Numbered from the stretch's first letter, positions 30,829 through 41,421 are shown. The stretch is 64,000 nucleotides of DNA from Pictodentalium vernedei (GCA_031216915.1 CM062296.1:663277838-663341837), one strand, 5' to 3'. Made by a program: numbers and translations. Notes: generated from the letters alone by a model not told the origin.

Positions 30829-33750
30829 CTAATGGCTATGGCAGACAACAGCCTGAGCAGAAGAAAGAGGACCCAGGGCAAAAAGGTCCTCCGACTGCAC
30901 CTGCAACTGGCGTAAATAAAAGGTGGAGAAAGTAGAAGCATTTCTCCAGTAGGCTGCCAGCATAACATCCGACAACTTGACGGAGTTAGAATAAGCCCAA
31001 GAGGCAGACAGTGCCCGCACCTCGTGGGCAGAAATACGATTGGTAATACAATCGCCAGCTGCTAAACGACTATAAGCCGTATGAATAGCAAGACAAATCC
31101 ATCGAGAAATGGATTGAGGAGAGATCTTCTGTCGACCCGGAATGAGACACAGAAAAAAACGTTTTCTGCCCTTCCGTATGAAGCGTGTCCGATCAAGATA
31201 AATGCGAATAGCACGGACCGGACAGAGCAAAGGGCGAGTACCCTCAACAGAGGGAAGAGCCCTGATACAGATAGGCGGAGGAGTAGTATCTGGTAACTGA
31301 TTCTTAGCCAAAAAGGAGCAATCAGTGGTAAAAGTAACACTGTTGGGAGAGCTCCTAAAAAAGGCCGGGTCAACCGAGAGGGAGTGAAGCTCACTAACCC
31401 GTCTGGCCGAAGCAAATGCCATCAGAAAAGCCGTCTTATATGTGAGAAAATGCATATCCATCTGGGATAAAGGTTCGAACGGCGCCCCCCCCCTCCCCCC
31501 CCCCCCCCCCCCCCCCAAGCAAAGCAGCACCCATGAAAGATTCCATCGTGGAGTGAGCTGCAAAGTCCGAGGCCTTTTCAAAGAAAAGTGCCGAGCAAGC
31601 TTGGAGAGGTAAGGATTAGTGCCGATACGACGCTTCCCCACATAAGAAAAAGTCTCTGAAAGCATAGACCTGTAACCCTTGATGGTAACAGGCTGGAGAC
31701 CCCGAGAATCAAACAGATATACCAGAAACTCCGCAATCTGGGAAATCGAAGGATTGGCATAATCAACAGAGTGATCAGCACACCATCGACAGAAGACCTT
31801 CCATTTAGCTGCATAAGCTAAACCAGTGGAGTGCCTCCTTGAAGAAGAAATGCACTCCACTGCTCGTCTCGAAAAACCTCTACGGAGGAGACAGGACCTG
31901 ACAAAAGATATGCGTGAAGGCACAATGAAGTCGGGTCGACGTGAAACCTCCTCGGGTGACCTTGACAAAGAAGGTCGCGACGTAGCGGGAGACGTGCCGG
32001 AACCGCCGCCATCAGCGAGCGGAGCTGATTGATCCACACCCGCTGAGGCGACAGGGGAGCGATCAGAATGATTCGACAACTGCAGGTTCGAATTTTGGCG
32101 AGAACCTGAGGAAGAATCGGAACCGGCGGGAAGGCGTAGCCGACTAGACCGTTCCAATCGAGTGACAGAGCGTCCACGGCAAAAGCCAGAGGATCTGGAC
32201 ACGGGGACACGTAAGTGTCCACCTGATGGTTCCAACGTGTCGCAAAGAGGTCGATGTGGGGACATCACCAGAGATCGCAAAGCGACTGGAACACTGCCCT
32301 GTGAAGCATCCACTCGGTGGAAATAACCCTGCCCTGTCGGGACAGGGAGTCGGCTAGGACGTTCAGACGACCGGGAATGTGACGAACAACCACTCCGGCG
32401 TGAACATCCTGAGCGAGCAGTAAAAGATCCCAAGCTAACTCGTACATCGGAAGCGAGTGCGTGCCACCCTGGTTCCGAATGTAAGCAACCACTGTCGAAT
32501 TGTCGGATAGTAGAAGGACCTGGCGATTCGACAGGTGAGGGATCCACTGCCTGAAACTCAGAAGAAGAGCAAGAAACTCCTTCTGGTTGATGTGTAGAGC
32601 TGCTTGATCCTGGTCCCACATCCCGTGTAGGGAAAGACCGAGAGGATCCAACGTCGCACCCCATCCGAGATCGCTGGCATCTGCCGTCAGAACGCGATCG
32701 GACGTGGGTAAGTCCAGCGGAACACCCTGCGTAATCCACTGAACATCTGTCCAGGGAAGAAGGTGAGGATACAGAGAGTCCGGAAACGGAAGCACCTGAT
32801 CCAGAGAATCTACATTCGGTCTCCAACGACTGAGCAGAAAGTGTTGGAGAGGTCTGACACGCAGCCGACCTAGAGGAATGAGATCCGTCACCGAACCGCA
32901 GAGACCGATCAGCTGGAGAAAACTCCGAGCGGTCGCGGACCTGGACTGGGACAGAGTCAGAGCAAAAGCTGAGAGAATCACAGCCTTGGCCTGGGGAACA
33001 GCCACCAAATTGAATTTGGTTTGGAAAGACATCCCCAGATGACAAAACGACTGAGAAGGGACCAGGTCCGACTTCTCCTCGTTGACTCTGAATCCTAGCG
33101 ACGTGAGCAAGCTCAACAGAGTGGCGACATCCGATTCCAGTAAGGCAGCATTGGAATGCCTCTGGAGGATATCGTCCAGATATGCCGAAGTAGTCACCCT
33201 GGACTGTGTGCGATGGAACGCTATCACATGCGACATCAGTCTGGTGAATGCCCAAGGAGCCAGGTTGAGGCCGAAAGGCATGGCCTTGAACTGGTAAACT
33301 CGCCCCAGAAAAGCGAACCTGAGATACTTCCGTGACGCCCGATGCATCGGAACGTGGAAGTAAGCGTCTCGCAGGTCGATGCTGGCTGCGAAATCTCCCT
33401 GGTGAATTGATTGGCGGACCGACCTGAAAGTCTCCATGCTGAACTTGGGAGCAATGATAGACTGGTTCAGGATACTCAGATCGATAACCGGTCGGAGTCG
33501 GCCGTCCTTCTTCGGCACCAAGAACAGGCGGGAATAGAAACCCACTGACTGAACGTTCTTGACGACCTCGATCGCCCCCTTTGCCATGAGATTGGCAATC
33601 TCCGTGGACAAAAGTTCCCGACGTAAAACGTCTGAAGGAACTGTGGTTGGAAGAGGCACCCGTGACAGAGTGGGGTGCCGTCGGAAGGATATGCGCAGCC
33701 CGGACCGAACAACATCTAACACCCATGGATCGGATGTGATGGTGGCCCAA
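30829..33750 (-). CDS. DIRS-1 tyrosine recombinase frame
   Basis: An open frame of 973 codons. The recombinase is in its C-terminal half: LQPVTIKGYRSMLSETF, the first-Arg block FASARRVSELHSLSVD, TFTTDCSFLAKNQLPD, HEVRALSASWAYSNS (His-x-x-Arg) and the tyrosine block YWRNASTFSTFYLRQL. The enzyme joins the circular copy to target DNA. The first half of the frame overlaps the reverse transcriptase gene in another frame and is Ser/Gly-rich. In DIRS elements the recombinase and RT frames are known to overlap widely. Fossil or recently active copy; not assessed for function. Confidence 0.8.
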   Translation of the reverse strand: MGHHHIRSMGVRCCSVRAAHILPTAPHSVTGASSNHSSFRRFTSGTFVHGDCQSHGKGGDRGRQERSVSGFLFPPVLGAEEGRPTPTGYRSEYPEPVYHCSQVQHGDFQVGPPINSPGRFRSQHRPARRLLPRSDASGVTEVSQVRFSGASLPVQGHAFRPQPGSLGIHQTDVACDSVPSHTVQGDYFGISGRYPPEAFQCCLTGIGCRHSVELAHVARIQSQRGEVGPGPFSVVLSSGDVFPNQIQFGGCSPGQGCDSLSFCSDSVPVQVRDRSEFSPADRSLRFGDGSHSSRSAACQTSPTLSAQSLETECRFSGSGASVSGLSVSSPSSLDRCSVDYAGCSAGLTHVRSRSDGRCQRSRMGCDVGSSRSFPTRDVGPGSSSSTHQPEGVSCSSSEFQAVDPSPVESPGPSTIRQFDSGCLHSEPGWHALASDVRVSLGSFTARSGCSRRSGCSSHSRSSERPSRLPVPTGQGYFHRVDASQGSVPVALRSLVMSPHRPLCDTLEPSGGHLRVPVSRSSGFCRGRSVTRLERSSRLRLPAGSDSSSGSRQNSNLQLSNHSDRSPVASAGVDQSAPLADGGGSGTSPATSRPSLSRSPEEVSRRPDFIVPSRISFVRSCLLRRGFSRRAVECISSSRRHSTGLAYAAKWKVFCRWCADHSVDYANPSISQIAEFLVYLFDSRGLQPVTIKGYRSMLSETFSYVGKRRIGTNPYLSKLARHFSLKRPRTLQLTPRWNLSWVLLCLGGGGGGGRGGAPFEPLSQMDMHFLTYKTAFLMAFASARRVSELHSLSVDPAFFRSSPNSVTFTTDCSFLAKNQLPDTTPPPICIRALPSVEGTRPLLCPVRAIRIYLDRTRFIRKGRKRFFLCLIPGRQKISPQSISRWICLAIHTAYSRLAAGDCITNRISAHEVRALSASWAYSNSVKLSDVMLAAYWRNASTFSTFYLRQLQVQSEDLFALGPLSSAQAVVCHSH

Positions 33751-33848
33751 TGGTCTGCGAACTCTGCTATCCTTCCTCCAACCTGGGACGAGTCGAGATG
33801 AGGACCTTCATTTCGAGCCCCGACGAGGCCCGCGAGAGGAGAAACCAC
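32265..33848 (-). CDS. DIRS-1 reverse transcriptase and RNase H frame
   Basis: An open frame of 527 codons. Order of motifs: FYSRLFLVPKKDGRLRPVID, FSMETFRSVRQSIHQGD, ASIDLRDAYFHVPMHRA (first Asp), FGLNLAPWAFTRLMSHV, SAYLDDILQRHSN (catalytic YLDD), then RNase H with LTADASDLGWGATLDPLG, HINQKEFLALLLSF, LLSDNSTVVAYIRNQ and HIPGRLNVLADSLSRQ. A further region characteristic of DIRS pol proteins (reported as methyltransferase-like) lies beyond it at about 31818-32222. It overlaps the end of ORF1 by a few tens of bases. Confidence 0.85.
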   Translation of the reverse strand: MVSPLAGLVGARNEGPHLDSSQVGGRIAEFADHWATITSDPWVLDVVRSGLRISFRRHPTLSRVPLPTTVPSDVLRRELLSTEIANLMAKGAIEVVKNVQSVGFYSRLFLVPKKDGRLRPVIDLSILNQSIIAPKFSMETFRSVRQSIHQGDFAASIDLRDAYFHVPMHRASRKYLRFAFLGRVYQFKAMPFGLNLAPWAFTRLMSHVIAFHRTQSRVTTSAYLDDILQRHSNAALLESDVATLLSLLTSLGFRVNEEKSDLVPSQSFCHLGMSFQTKFNLVAVPQAKAVILSAFALTLSQSRSATARSFLQLIGLCGSVTDLIPLGRLRVRPLQHFLLSRWRPNVDSLDQVLPFPDSLYPHLLPWTDVQWITQGVPLDLPTSDRVLTADASDLGWGATLDPLGLSLHGMWDQDQAALHINQKEFLALLLSFRQWIPHLSNRQVLLLSDNSTVVAYIRNQGGTHSLPMYELAWDLLLLAQDVHAGVVVRHIPGRLNVLADSLSRQGRVISTEWMLHRAVFQSLCDLW

Positions 33849-36012
33849 CTCCTCTGCTAAATGAAGAATCCTGAGACTTCCCTCGATTCTGCCGACCCCT
33901 ACCTTTACCCCGTGAGTAAGAAGTAGAGGCGGGGGCAGAAGGACCAGCCTTTTGCTTCACAGAGGAAGCAGAAGGGTACTTGTTAGGCTTGGAACGTCCC
34001 TTGCCTCCCCGAGAAGGCTGATCAAGCTGACGAAACAGCAGCTGATCTTTGGAATGACGTAGGACGTCATCCCGGACCGTCGACACGGAACCATGGAAAA
34101 GTTGCGGACCTGCCAAAGAAGCAGATCGAAGAGTAGCACGCTGCTCCTCGGGAAGGGATCGTCCTGTGTCCAGCACAGCGTCCCTTCGAACTAATTCCAA
34201 ATTGGCCGTGTTACAGGCATGCGTGTGAGTAAGGTGCATAAGCGCCTTGGACAGCACACGCAAAGGAGCCTGTACCTCGTCAAACTTATCTGGAGGCAGA
34301 TAAGCAGCCAAAGCTGAGACGACGTGATCTGAGAGAGAAAGCATGCCAAGCATCTCTCTAGATAAGCCCAACGTGGACTCCAGAGTCGTCATTGGAATGA
34401 CGGCAGACTTGGGCTTGGAAAGCCCGAGGGAAGTGGAGTCCTGATCCAGAACCGTCAAAGCCTGGCAGACTGACGGATTGGAGGAATCGTAGGAACAATA
34501 ACGCACAGGAGGCAAAAAGGTGTCAACCCTGGTGAAGAACGAAGTCTTCAAAGCCTTGGAATTCAGCTTGGCATCCAATGCTGAAAAAGCCTCAACCACC
34601 TGTACCGACTGGCACGGTCGAAGGCGCCCAGAAGCAGGTTGCTCCATAGGCTGTTGGCGCGCGACCGATGATCGCGGCCAGGCTGACACTGTCGGCTGGT
34701 TAGCAGGTTTGAGCTCAGGCAGAAACCCAAACACAAAGTCAAGAGCCGCCCCCAAGTCCGAAGACTGCTGGCCCTCGACCTCAAGCATGTCGGACTCCTC
34801 CCCAGAGTCGGAAGACAAATAGCCCATCGCGGGCAAACCAGCCGACGCCTCCCATGGTGTCGGGACACCAGAGGAATCGGAAACCGGCCTGTTTCCAATC
34901 CCGGGAGGCGGCGCCATAGGAGGCGCCTGGAAACCACCCATAGCCTTGCTGGAAGCAACAGGAAGGCTCTTAGAAAGAACCTGAGTGAGTAAGGAGAGGG
35001 CCTCCCTAAGCTCACTGCCTGTACCGACCGGTTCGACAGGGGAGCGAACCGGCAAAGTGGCTTCACCTCTGACCCTCTTAACCAGCGAAGGGTCACGATC
35101 CTCCAAAACATCTGACGCGGGACGACGGGCGGCAGCCGAAACATCTGAAGGCAGACGTGTATAGGGGTACGATGCACCCCGAGGATCAATATTGCGAGAA
35201 CTCATGAGAGTCACCGCGGACCTCTGCGGGGCAGAAGGTCCAGGCTGCACAAAAAGCGTTGGTCCCCCAAAACTGGTCGTGTGACCAGAGTGAGTAGACG
35301 GAAACGCCACGGAGTTCATAGTGTTTCCACTACGAACATCCGAATCCAAAGACACAACTGTGGTGCTCGACGGCGAAGAGACCACAGCGATGGGCTCGGC
35401 CGGCAGCCCCTTCCGACTTCGCCGAGTTGAAGTCAGGGAAGGCTGAGGCCGATATCCCACGTCTACAGTATCGGACAGCCCTGCAGTCCCCTGCAGCGAA
35501 AAGCCGAGGCCGGCTGAAACAGATAACGAAGCAGACGGGCCAGCAGCAGTAGTAGATACGTCGAGAGTCGTTGAGGCTGGTGAAATAGTGGAGAGAGCAC
35601 ACCGGCTCGGCTCCGAAGGAGGAGTCACAACCCTAGTGACAGCCTCAGATGTCGACTGGAGGGGGACCGTAGTCCCAGAACCAGGCATCTCTACACCAGA
35701 ACACTCAACGGCTCCCGCAGTATCCACCACAGGAAAAGACTGCACATCCCCCACGGAGGAGGAATAACTCTCACCAGACAAAGTCGGCTCGGGAGGCCCC
35801 GAACGACCACGTTCTCCTTTCCCGCGGGAGCGGGAGGCACGGCCACGAGAACGAACGACACGGTTTACTGACGCCCAGAAGGTGGAAGACCATGTTCCAC
35901 AGACACCAGACGGCCGCTCGGCCGAACACCCATTACAGGAGGAACAAGACGAATGTACATCGTCCACATGCTTTGGCAGCAGACATTGCCCACAGGGAAT
36001 TGTCCTGGGCAT
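33808..36012 (-). CDS. DIRS-1 ORF1 (gag-like)
   Basis: The reading begins at MPRTIPCGQC (36012), chosen because the same start occurs in DIRS-2 and the Cys-rich motif follows directly; upstream codons in the same frame are leader. The N-terminus has a Cys/His pattern CGQC...HSSCSSCNGC...CGTW. The middle is Ser/Thr/Pro-rich and probably disordered. The C-terminal third is more ordered: LDFVFGFLPELKPAN, IPMTTLESTLGLSREM and TANLELVRRDAVLDTGRSL. It ends in a basic Arg/Gly/Ser tail (SRGKGRGRQNRGKSQ). It is thought to act as the structural RNA-binding protein; function by position only. Confidence 0.75.
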   Translation of the reverse strand: MPRTIPCGQCLLPKHVDDVHSSCSSCNGCSAERPSGVCGTWSSTFWASVNRVVRSRGRASRSRGKGERGRSGPPEPTLSGESYSSSVGDVQSFPVVDTAGAVECSGVEMPGSGTTVPLQSTSEAVTRVVTPPSEPSRCALSTISPASTTLDVSTTAAGPSASLSVSAGLGFSLQGTAGLSDTVDVGYRPQPSLTSTRRSRKGLPAEPIAVVSSPSSTTVVSLDSDVRSGNTMNSVAFPSTHSGHTTSFGGPTLFVQPGPSAPQRSAVTLMSSRNIDPRGASYPYTRLPSDVSAAARRPASDVLEDRDPSLVKRVRGEATLPVRSPVEPVGTGSELREALSLLTQVLSKSLPVASSKAMGGFQAPPMAPPPGIGNRPVSDSSGVPTPWEASAGLPAMGYLSSDSGEESDMLEVEGQQSSDLGAALDFVFGFLPELKPANQPTVSAWPRSSVARQQPMEQPASGRLRPCQSVQVVEAFSALDAKLNSKALKTSFFTRVDTFLPPVRYCSYDSSNPSVCQALTVLDQDSTSLGLSKPKSAVIPMTTLESTLGLSREMLGMLSLSDHVVSALAAYLPPDKFDEVQAPLRVLSKALMHLTHTHACNTANLELVRRDAVLDTGRSLPEEQRATLRSASLAGPQLFHGSVSTVRDDVLRHSKDQLLFRQLDQPSRGGKGRSKPNKYPSASSVKQKAGPSAPASTSYSRGKGRGRQNRGKSQDSSFSRGGGFSSRGPRRGSK

Positions 36013-36465
36013 GATAGAGGTGAGAGAAGCAGAGAAGTGGAGATGAGAAAACAGAACACCCCCAAAGAAGAGAGAAAGGTGACAGAAACAAAGACCCCAG
36101 AAGGTCGACCGGGAACCACCCAACAGGAAGACTACTCTCAAAAGAAAGAAGAAACACTGCAGGAGTGGTACCCCGCTGACACCTAACTCTAACACAATTA
36201 GAAAAATTTGCAAAAAAAGCATTAACAATAATTGTGAAAAAATCCAAGTCCGAACCGCGTGGCACGCGAAATTCGCGCGCGACTCGAGAGAGAGCAAATA
36301 AATATATACATTATGGACATATAATAGAAAAGAGAATATATAAAACACTGTTCCTGAGAATACAAAGGATACACTGTGGTATAATGAATCAGGAATCATC
36401 AAACATCGAGCTGGTGGAACACTGATAAGCGTGCAAAAACATCTCGACACGAAGCGGATTTTAAA

Positions 36466-36708
36466 AAGAATGAGTCTTTAGAGACGGTATATGCGCACTG
36501 GCAACGGAAGTCGTGGAGTTGTACTTGGGAGAGAGCGTCCCGTACTGGGTCTGCGCCGGTGGCACTCGACCCAGTTTTGGCTTATTTTTATTGGTGCTTT
36601 TGCACCACTTTTCTTTCCCAACTTGCTTGGGAAAGACAAAAATAGAGAGTATTTTATCCGAGTTAGGGACTTCCACTGTAGTGCAAGCCTGTAGTAAACA
36701 ATTGTGAG
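36466..36708 (-). repeat. DIRS-1 right inverted terminal repeat
   Basis: Inverted counterpart of 30201-30444. The right outer edge continues to 36724 (GTAGGTTGATAAGAAAT) and is mirrored in the internal complementary region. Confidence 0.9.
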
Positions 36709-38012
36709 TAGGTTGATAAGAAATTTTAAAGAAATTTCTTCATATTGCACCAGGTTAAAATTTGGGCTACCAAAGCGAGCCCAAATATTAACCTATGGAT
36801 CCGATTTGTACAAACTTGAATCTGACCCCCCTAGAGATGTTGTATACCAAATATGAAAGCATTCTGACTAGTAGATCTAAAGAAGAAGATTTTTGAAGAA
36901 ATTCCCTCAAATTGTACTAAGTTAAATTTCAAGTTCCCATATGGAGCCCAAATATTAACCCAGGCACTCGAATTGAACAAACTGGAATCTGACCCCCCTA
37001 GAGATGTTGTATACCAAATATGAAAGCATTCCGATTGGTGGATCTGAAGAAGAAGATTTTTAAAGAATATTCCCCATATTACTCTATGTTAAAAATTTGG
37101 GATCCTGCAGTGAACCCAAATATGAACCAATGAACTTTTTTGTAACAAACTTGTATCTGCCACCCCCTTCCCCCCCCCCCCCCCCCCCCCCCCACCCTAT
37201 GAATGCTTTATACCAAATATCAAAAGATTCTGATGATTGGTTCTGGAGAAAACTCAGCATTTTTTCGATGCCCATTACAGAACACCCTAACATAACCAAT
37301 GGCAATTTTTTTTTACCATTCAATTCTACTGGTCCTAAGGATACTTCATACCAAATAACAGCTCTCTGTTCCGTGGGGTTTGGGAAATATGGGCGTTTGA
37401 AAATATTTCTATTTTTAGCTCCCATGGTTCACATGGGGATGCGGTAATTTTTTTTTTTGCGTGGGGTCAAGTACTTATGACCCAATAATACCGCATTTGG
37501 TTCATACCGGACCATCGGTTCAGAAAATAGAAATTTTGGGTGGGGCCAGAAATCTTACCCCTCCCATTACAAAGCCAAATATTGCTTCACAAACTTCGTT
37601 TGAACAAACTTGATTCTACACCTCAAAAGGAAGCACCATAGCAAATATCAAATCATTGTACACACTGGTTCTTGAGAAGATTTTTAAAATATTTTGGAGC
37701 ATTTTCCTCCCACTCCCTCCCTATGGGACTGGGCATGTTGAGTTGAACAAAAATGCCACTTTGGGCACCATCACTCACACAAACTTTCACTTGAATTGGC
37801 CCAGTGGCTTTGACGGACGATGGATGGAGAGGGATGAGATTAGCTCATCTTGACTTTGTCAAGATGAACTAAAAATCTGCTAGGTGGTCTAAAATTCTTA
37901 CGAAATGAGACCACAACGTGTCATAAGTGTTTAGATAAATGAATTTAAATGGTAAAGTGCTGAGTTTTTTCTGACAACAAATCGAAGCTCATCATATACT
38001 CCTTTATTACAT

Positions 38013-38057
38013 TTAATTGGATAATGCCTTATAGGCACTATCCAATTAAATGTCAGA
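38013..38057. repeat. Palindrome at the start of a tandem duplication
   Basis: CATTTAATTGGATAATGCC and GGCACTATCCAATTAAATG are inverted around TTATA. The right arm is the first sequence of the 309-bp duplicated unit. Confidence 0.6.
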
Positions 38058-38649
38058 GAGCAAGGTATTGTATAAAAAATCTGATTCATATCAGGGACAA
38101 TAAAGGCTTCCTCATGCAGAATGTAGCTACAGACAGTTAGTGCCTGTCACTTTTAGTAAAGCCCAAAATAGGGCTTCCAGCACTCTACCAGTTAATAACC
38201 AATACAATTCCGATATTGTTCAGGCCGGTAACCTTCCGCCTATAAAATTAGTATTGGTGAGCAGATCAGTTATTAATGGTCTTAAATCTCACGAGAAAAC
38301 AACAGTCAAGCCTCCCCAAACAGAAACTATGGAAGGCCGATAGGCACTATCCAATTAAATGTCAGAGAGCAAGGTATTGTATAAAAAATCTGATTCATAT
38401 CAGGGACAATAAAGGCTTCCTCATGCAGAATGTAGCTACTGACAGTTAGTGCCTGTCACTTTTAGTAAAGCCCAAAATAGGGTTTCCAGCACTCTACCAG
38501 TTAATAACCAATACAATTCCGATATTGTTCAGGCCGGTAACCTTCCGCCTATAAAATTAGTATTGGTGAGCAGATCAGTTATTAATGGTCTTAAATCTCA
38601 CGAGAAAACAACAGTCAAGCCTCCCCAAACAGAAACTATGGAAGGCCGA
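38031..38649. repeat. 309-bp tandem duplication
   Basis: Two head-to-tail units, 38031-38339 and 38340-38648, differing at about two positions. Each contains a 67-codon open frame (starting MPVTFSKAQNRASS, with A/V at one site) that stops in both. 309 bp is 103 codons, so the frame could run through if it were coding. I do not recognise the translation, and coding status is doubtful. Confidence 0.85.
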
Positions 38650-40456
38650 TAGTTCCAAAACAAATGAAGCATACCAAATCATGTACATAAATGAATTGGA
38701 AGCCAGGATTTCTAACTAAGTGTAGCCAATTGGTGAAAGTATTCTGCACACAGGACAGGTAATTTTTTGTTGTTTTGGCCACACTTGAACATTCAAATGA
38801 CACTCTTGGCAGCTGTCATTGCTCATGCAACCCCAGAAATGGACACATATAATACTAAATGAGGAAGTTTGGCAGTTTATCCTTTTTAGGTGTATCAATC
38901 TCATCGTATTTTACCAATTTGATACAGATCTCATGCAAAATGGCACAGGATTGTGGGGGGTATGGTCACAGCAGACTCACAAAAGGTACATTGGACATTC
39001 TTCATTTGTCATTGATGCACTCTCTCATGACTCCATACTTATTCTTCGGAACTGTGTGGATTTGACCCTTGGTGAACTTCATAAAAGGTAAACAAACACA
39101 AGAAAAATGGCAGCCCTTTTGATATGTAGGCATTCTAAATTACAATTGGTCTTGTGGTCCGTTCGTTGCAAGAATGATAAAAAGATTTCTCTGAGTCTGT
39201 ACTAGAAGGATTGCAGAATTTAACTATTCAATAAATTTAAGGTATTTTATTGTATAAAATCTGATCTCTTACTTATGCCATAGCCGACTTTCAGGCAGTG
39301 CTTTCTGCCACATGGAAATGGTTCCATGGCAAATATTAGTTTCCACAAAATCTATGTTTTATTCCAAACAAATTGATATATATAATTTATTGGGGTAATT
39401 TCTTTCTTACCTTCTCTGGACTGTAGAGAAAATTACCTGAAATTTGACCAAATTTACGTTGGACGTCCCCTTAAGTACTCAGCCATCATTATATCGGAAC
39501 AGCGTGTCTGTGAACTTTGTTTATGCAGAGCTACATATTGTCAACATGTTACAATATGTGACATGGGTAGATGAATTTATCACTGAAAGTCAATAAGGAC
39601 TGGTTATTGAGCCTTTTTTTTTAGATTATACTTTCATTATTAAGCAACTTAAAAAGACTGGTATCAATTAACGATGACCGACTAAAAATAAAAACTGTCG
39701 ACTACCATAGGCGATGGTTATTCGAATGATCGCTACAGCCCAAGTCAATAACTGTCTAAATCACCCCCATGAAATGAAAGTCGTCTTCATGTTAAAATAT
39801 GGTCATATAATTATTTATTTTTTTAGTTCTTTTTCTGGTACCTGTTCAGTTGGGCTGGTGCAGTGGTTCTTTGAAAAAATGATATACGAAATCATCTTCA
39901 TCTGTTTTTTTCCTTTATACTCAACCATAGAAACAAACCAGACATTTCAAACGGACTATTAAATAAATTTGTAAACGTTACCGTGTGGTGAATTTCTTAC
40001 TAGTACATTCCTTGGTGTGTAATGCACTGGTTTGATGTACTCCCGTCTCCAGTTCACAAAGAATATCTTGTGCATAAATTCTCTTAAGTGGACAGCAACA
40101 GTATGCTATTATATCATAATATATAATATTCCAGGGGTGAAATGCCCGATATAAAATTTTGTTGTGACCAGCTTCCCTGGTTATACTTATATCACGCAAA
40201 TAACTTTCAGACCAGGGCAGCTGTATTAAAATCTCATATAATTATGGTGTCTCGACTTTTCTTTGAAAGTACATCCCATCGAAAGAAAATTTAGAATTGT
40301 TCGCCAAACATTTGGACATCTTGCCAGAAAAAACTGGCAGTTTGCCGGAATTTTGGACGCTTCACCAGATCTTTGGACACTTCGCCACAAAGAAAGACTA
40401 GTCACTGGAAAATATCAGAAAGTTGGCCGAAAGTAAATTTTTTGGCGGAATGTCTT
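38650..40456. other. Mostly unassigned DNA
   Basis: No supported gene. A minus-strand open stretch at 38716-38904 encodes a Cys-rich peptide (CMSNDSCQECH...KITCPVCRIL) after an acceptor-like CTTCCTCATTTAG. It could be a decayed or terminal exon with a zinc-binding segment, but there is no further support. A degenerate TTTGGAC...CTTCGCCA minisatellite lies at about 40297-40405. Confidence 0.4.
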
Positions 40457-41421
40457 TAGTGATGAACCAATAATCGGAATCGGCAATCGGAACCGGCCGG
40501 TTATGACAACCGGCAGTGTCCAGTGATTCTATATTTAACACTGACTATTAAATATCCCTTTGATATCTGACCATTTCAATAAAGTTTCCCCATTAAAAAC
40601 GTATGAAGTGCATAGCGGAAATTTTAGGGATTTGCAGAGCAGAGATATTACAGAATTTACCAGCTGCAATCGGTCCCAGATCGCCACCATTTCCCGAAGA
40701 TTGTAGAGCTCATGTAAACAACTAATAAACACATCAAGGGAGGTAACACGATGAAAAAAGAACACTGAATAATACATTCTAACAAACGTGTAAACCATGC
40801 GTCACACGACTTCACAACACACATTAACATCAAAGTATGTGTGCTCAGTATATTCCTGATTAATACAGCCAAGCGTATTGTATCCTTACACAAAACCGTA
40901 TTGACACTATTTGTGAAAGGATGGAATGGGAAATAAAACAACACCGAACACTGATTGCGATAAGGGCTGCACTGATATTTATTAAATTACTAATAGGAGA
41001 CTCCAGAGGCTCATAGAACAGTGTAGCCGATAATTACAAAGTTACGAGCAATAATAAAGCTTGTTTGAAAAAGCAGCATACACACAGCTACATGTGGTGA
41101 ATAAGTTGGATAAAGATCCGGATGAGGCTAAAGTGACAAGGATTACCCAATAAAAATTAGGTCCAATTACTACTACTTTTTCCATAGGATTAATCACCCG
41201 ATAGGGAAACAATGCGCAGTAATCTATTTTCAGTTCATGGGAAAGGCGAAACCAAATGATAACATACTGACACTCCAACAGTGCCAAACATGTGCCTTCC
41301 AGAATTAAAATAGCATCGATTAGTATAGTATGGAATAGAATATCGGACTAGAATTAGCAAGTGGGAGAACAATCATGAAAATCTAAATTTTATAGTAAAT
41401 TTCCTTTCTTATTATACCTAC

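Larger units (their letters stand above)
30161..36724 (-). mobile_element. DIRS-1: DIRS-type retroelement, young
   Basis: About 6.56 kb. On the minus strand, in order: right inverted terminal repeat (36466-36708), leader, ORF1 (33808-36012), reverse transcriptase/RNase H frame (32265-33848, overlapping ORF1 slightly), tyrosine recombinase frame (30829-33750), internal complementary region (30524-30612) and left inverted repeat (30201-30444). There is no target duplication; both junctions share AAAT. The inverted repeats differ by about 1% by eye, and the body is about 99% like DIRS-2, so it is young. It looks nearly whole, with about one break. Confidence 0.9.
29736..37872 (+). mobile_element. 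Hairpin-ended repeat, copy B, split by DIRS-1
   Basis: It starts ACAAGAGGCCCCACAGGACC, then GCTCATCTTGA (29762-29772). It continues to about 30160, is interrupted by DIRS-1, and resumes at about 36725 with TTTAAAGAAATTTCTTC. The resumed part has core units (GGATCTGAAGAAGAAGATTT, CCCAAATATTAACC), a poly-C tract (about 37166-37192) and the same tail as copy A. It ends in a hairpin at 37841-37871 with arms TAGCTCATCTTGAC / GTCAAGATGAACTA. Without DIRS-1 it is about 1.57 kb, close to copy A. Non-coding. Confidence 0.65.

Noticed and set aside
30829-32200. Phage-type integrase, suggesting a prophage or bacterial sequence
   Set aside because: The recombinase sits with a reverse transcriptase, RNase H, inverted terminal repeats and an internal complementary region, which defines a eukaryotic DIRS element.
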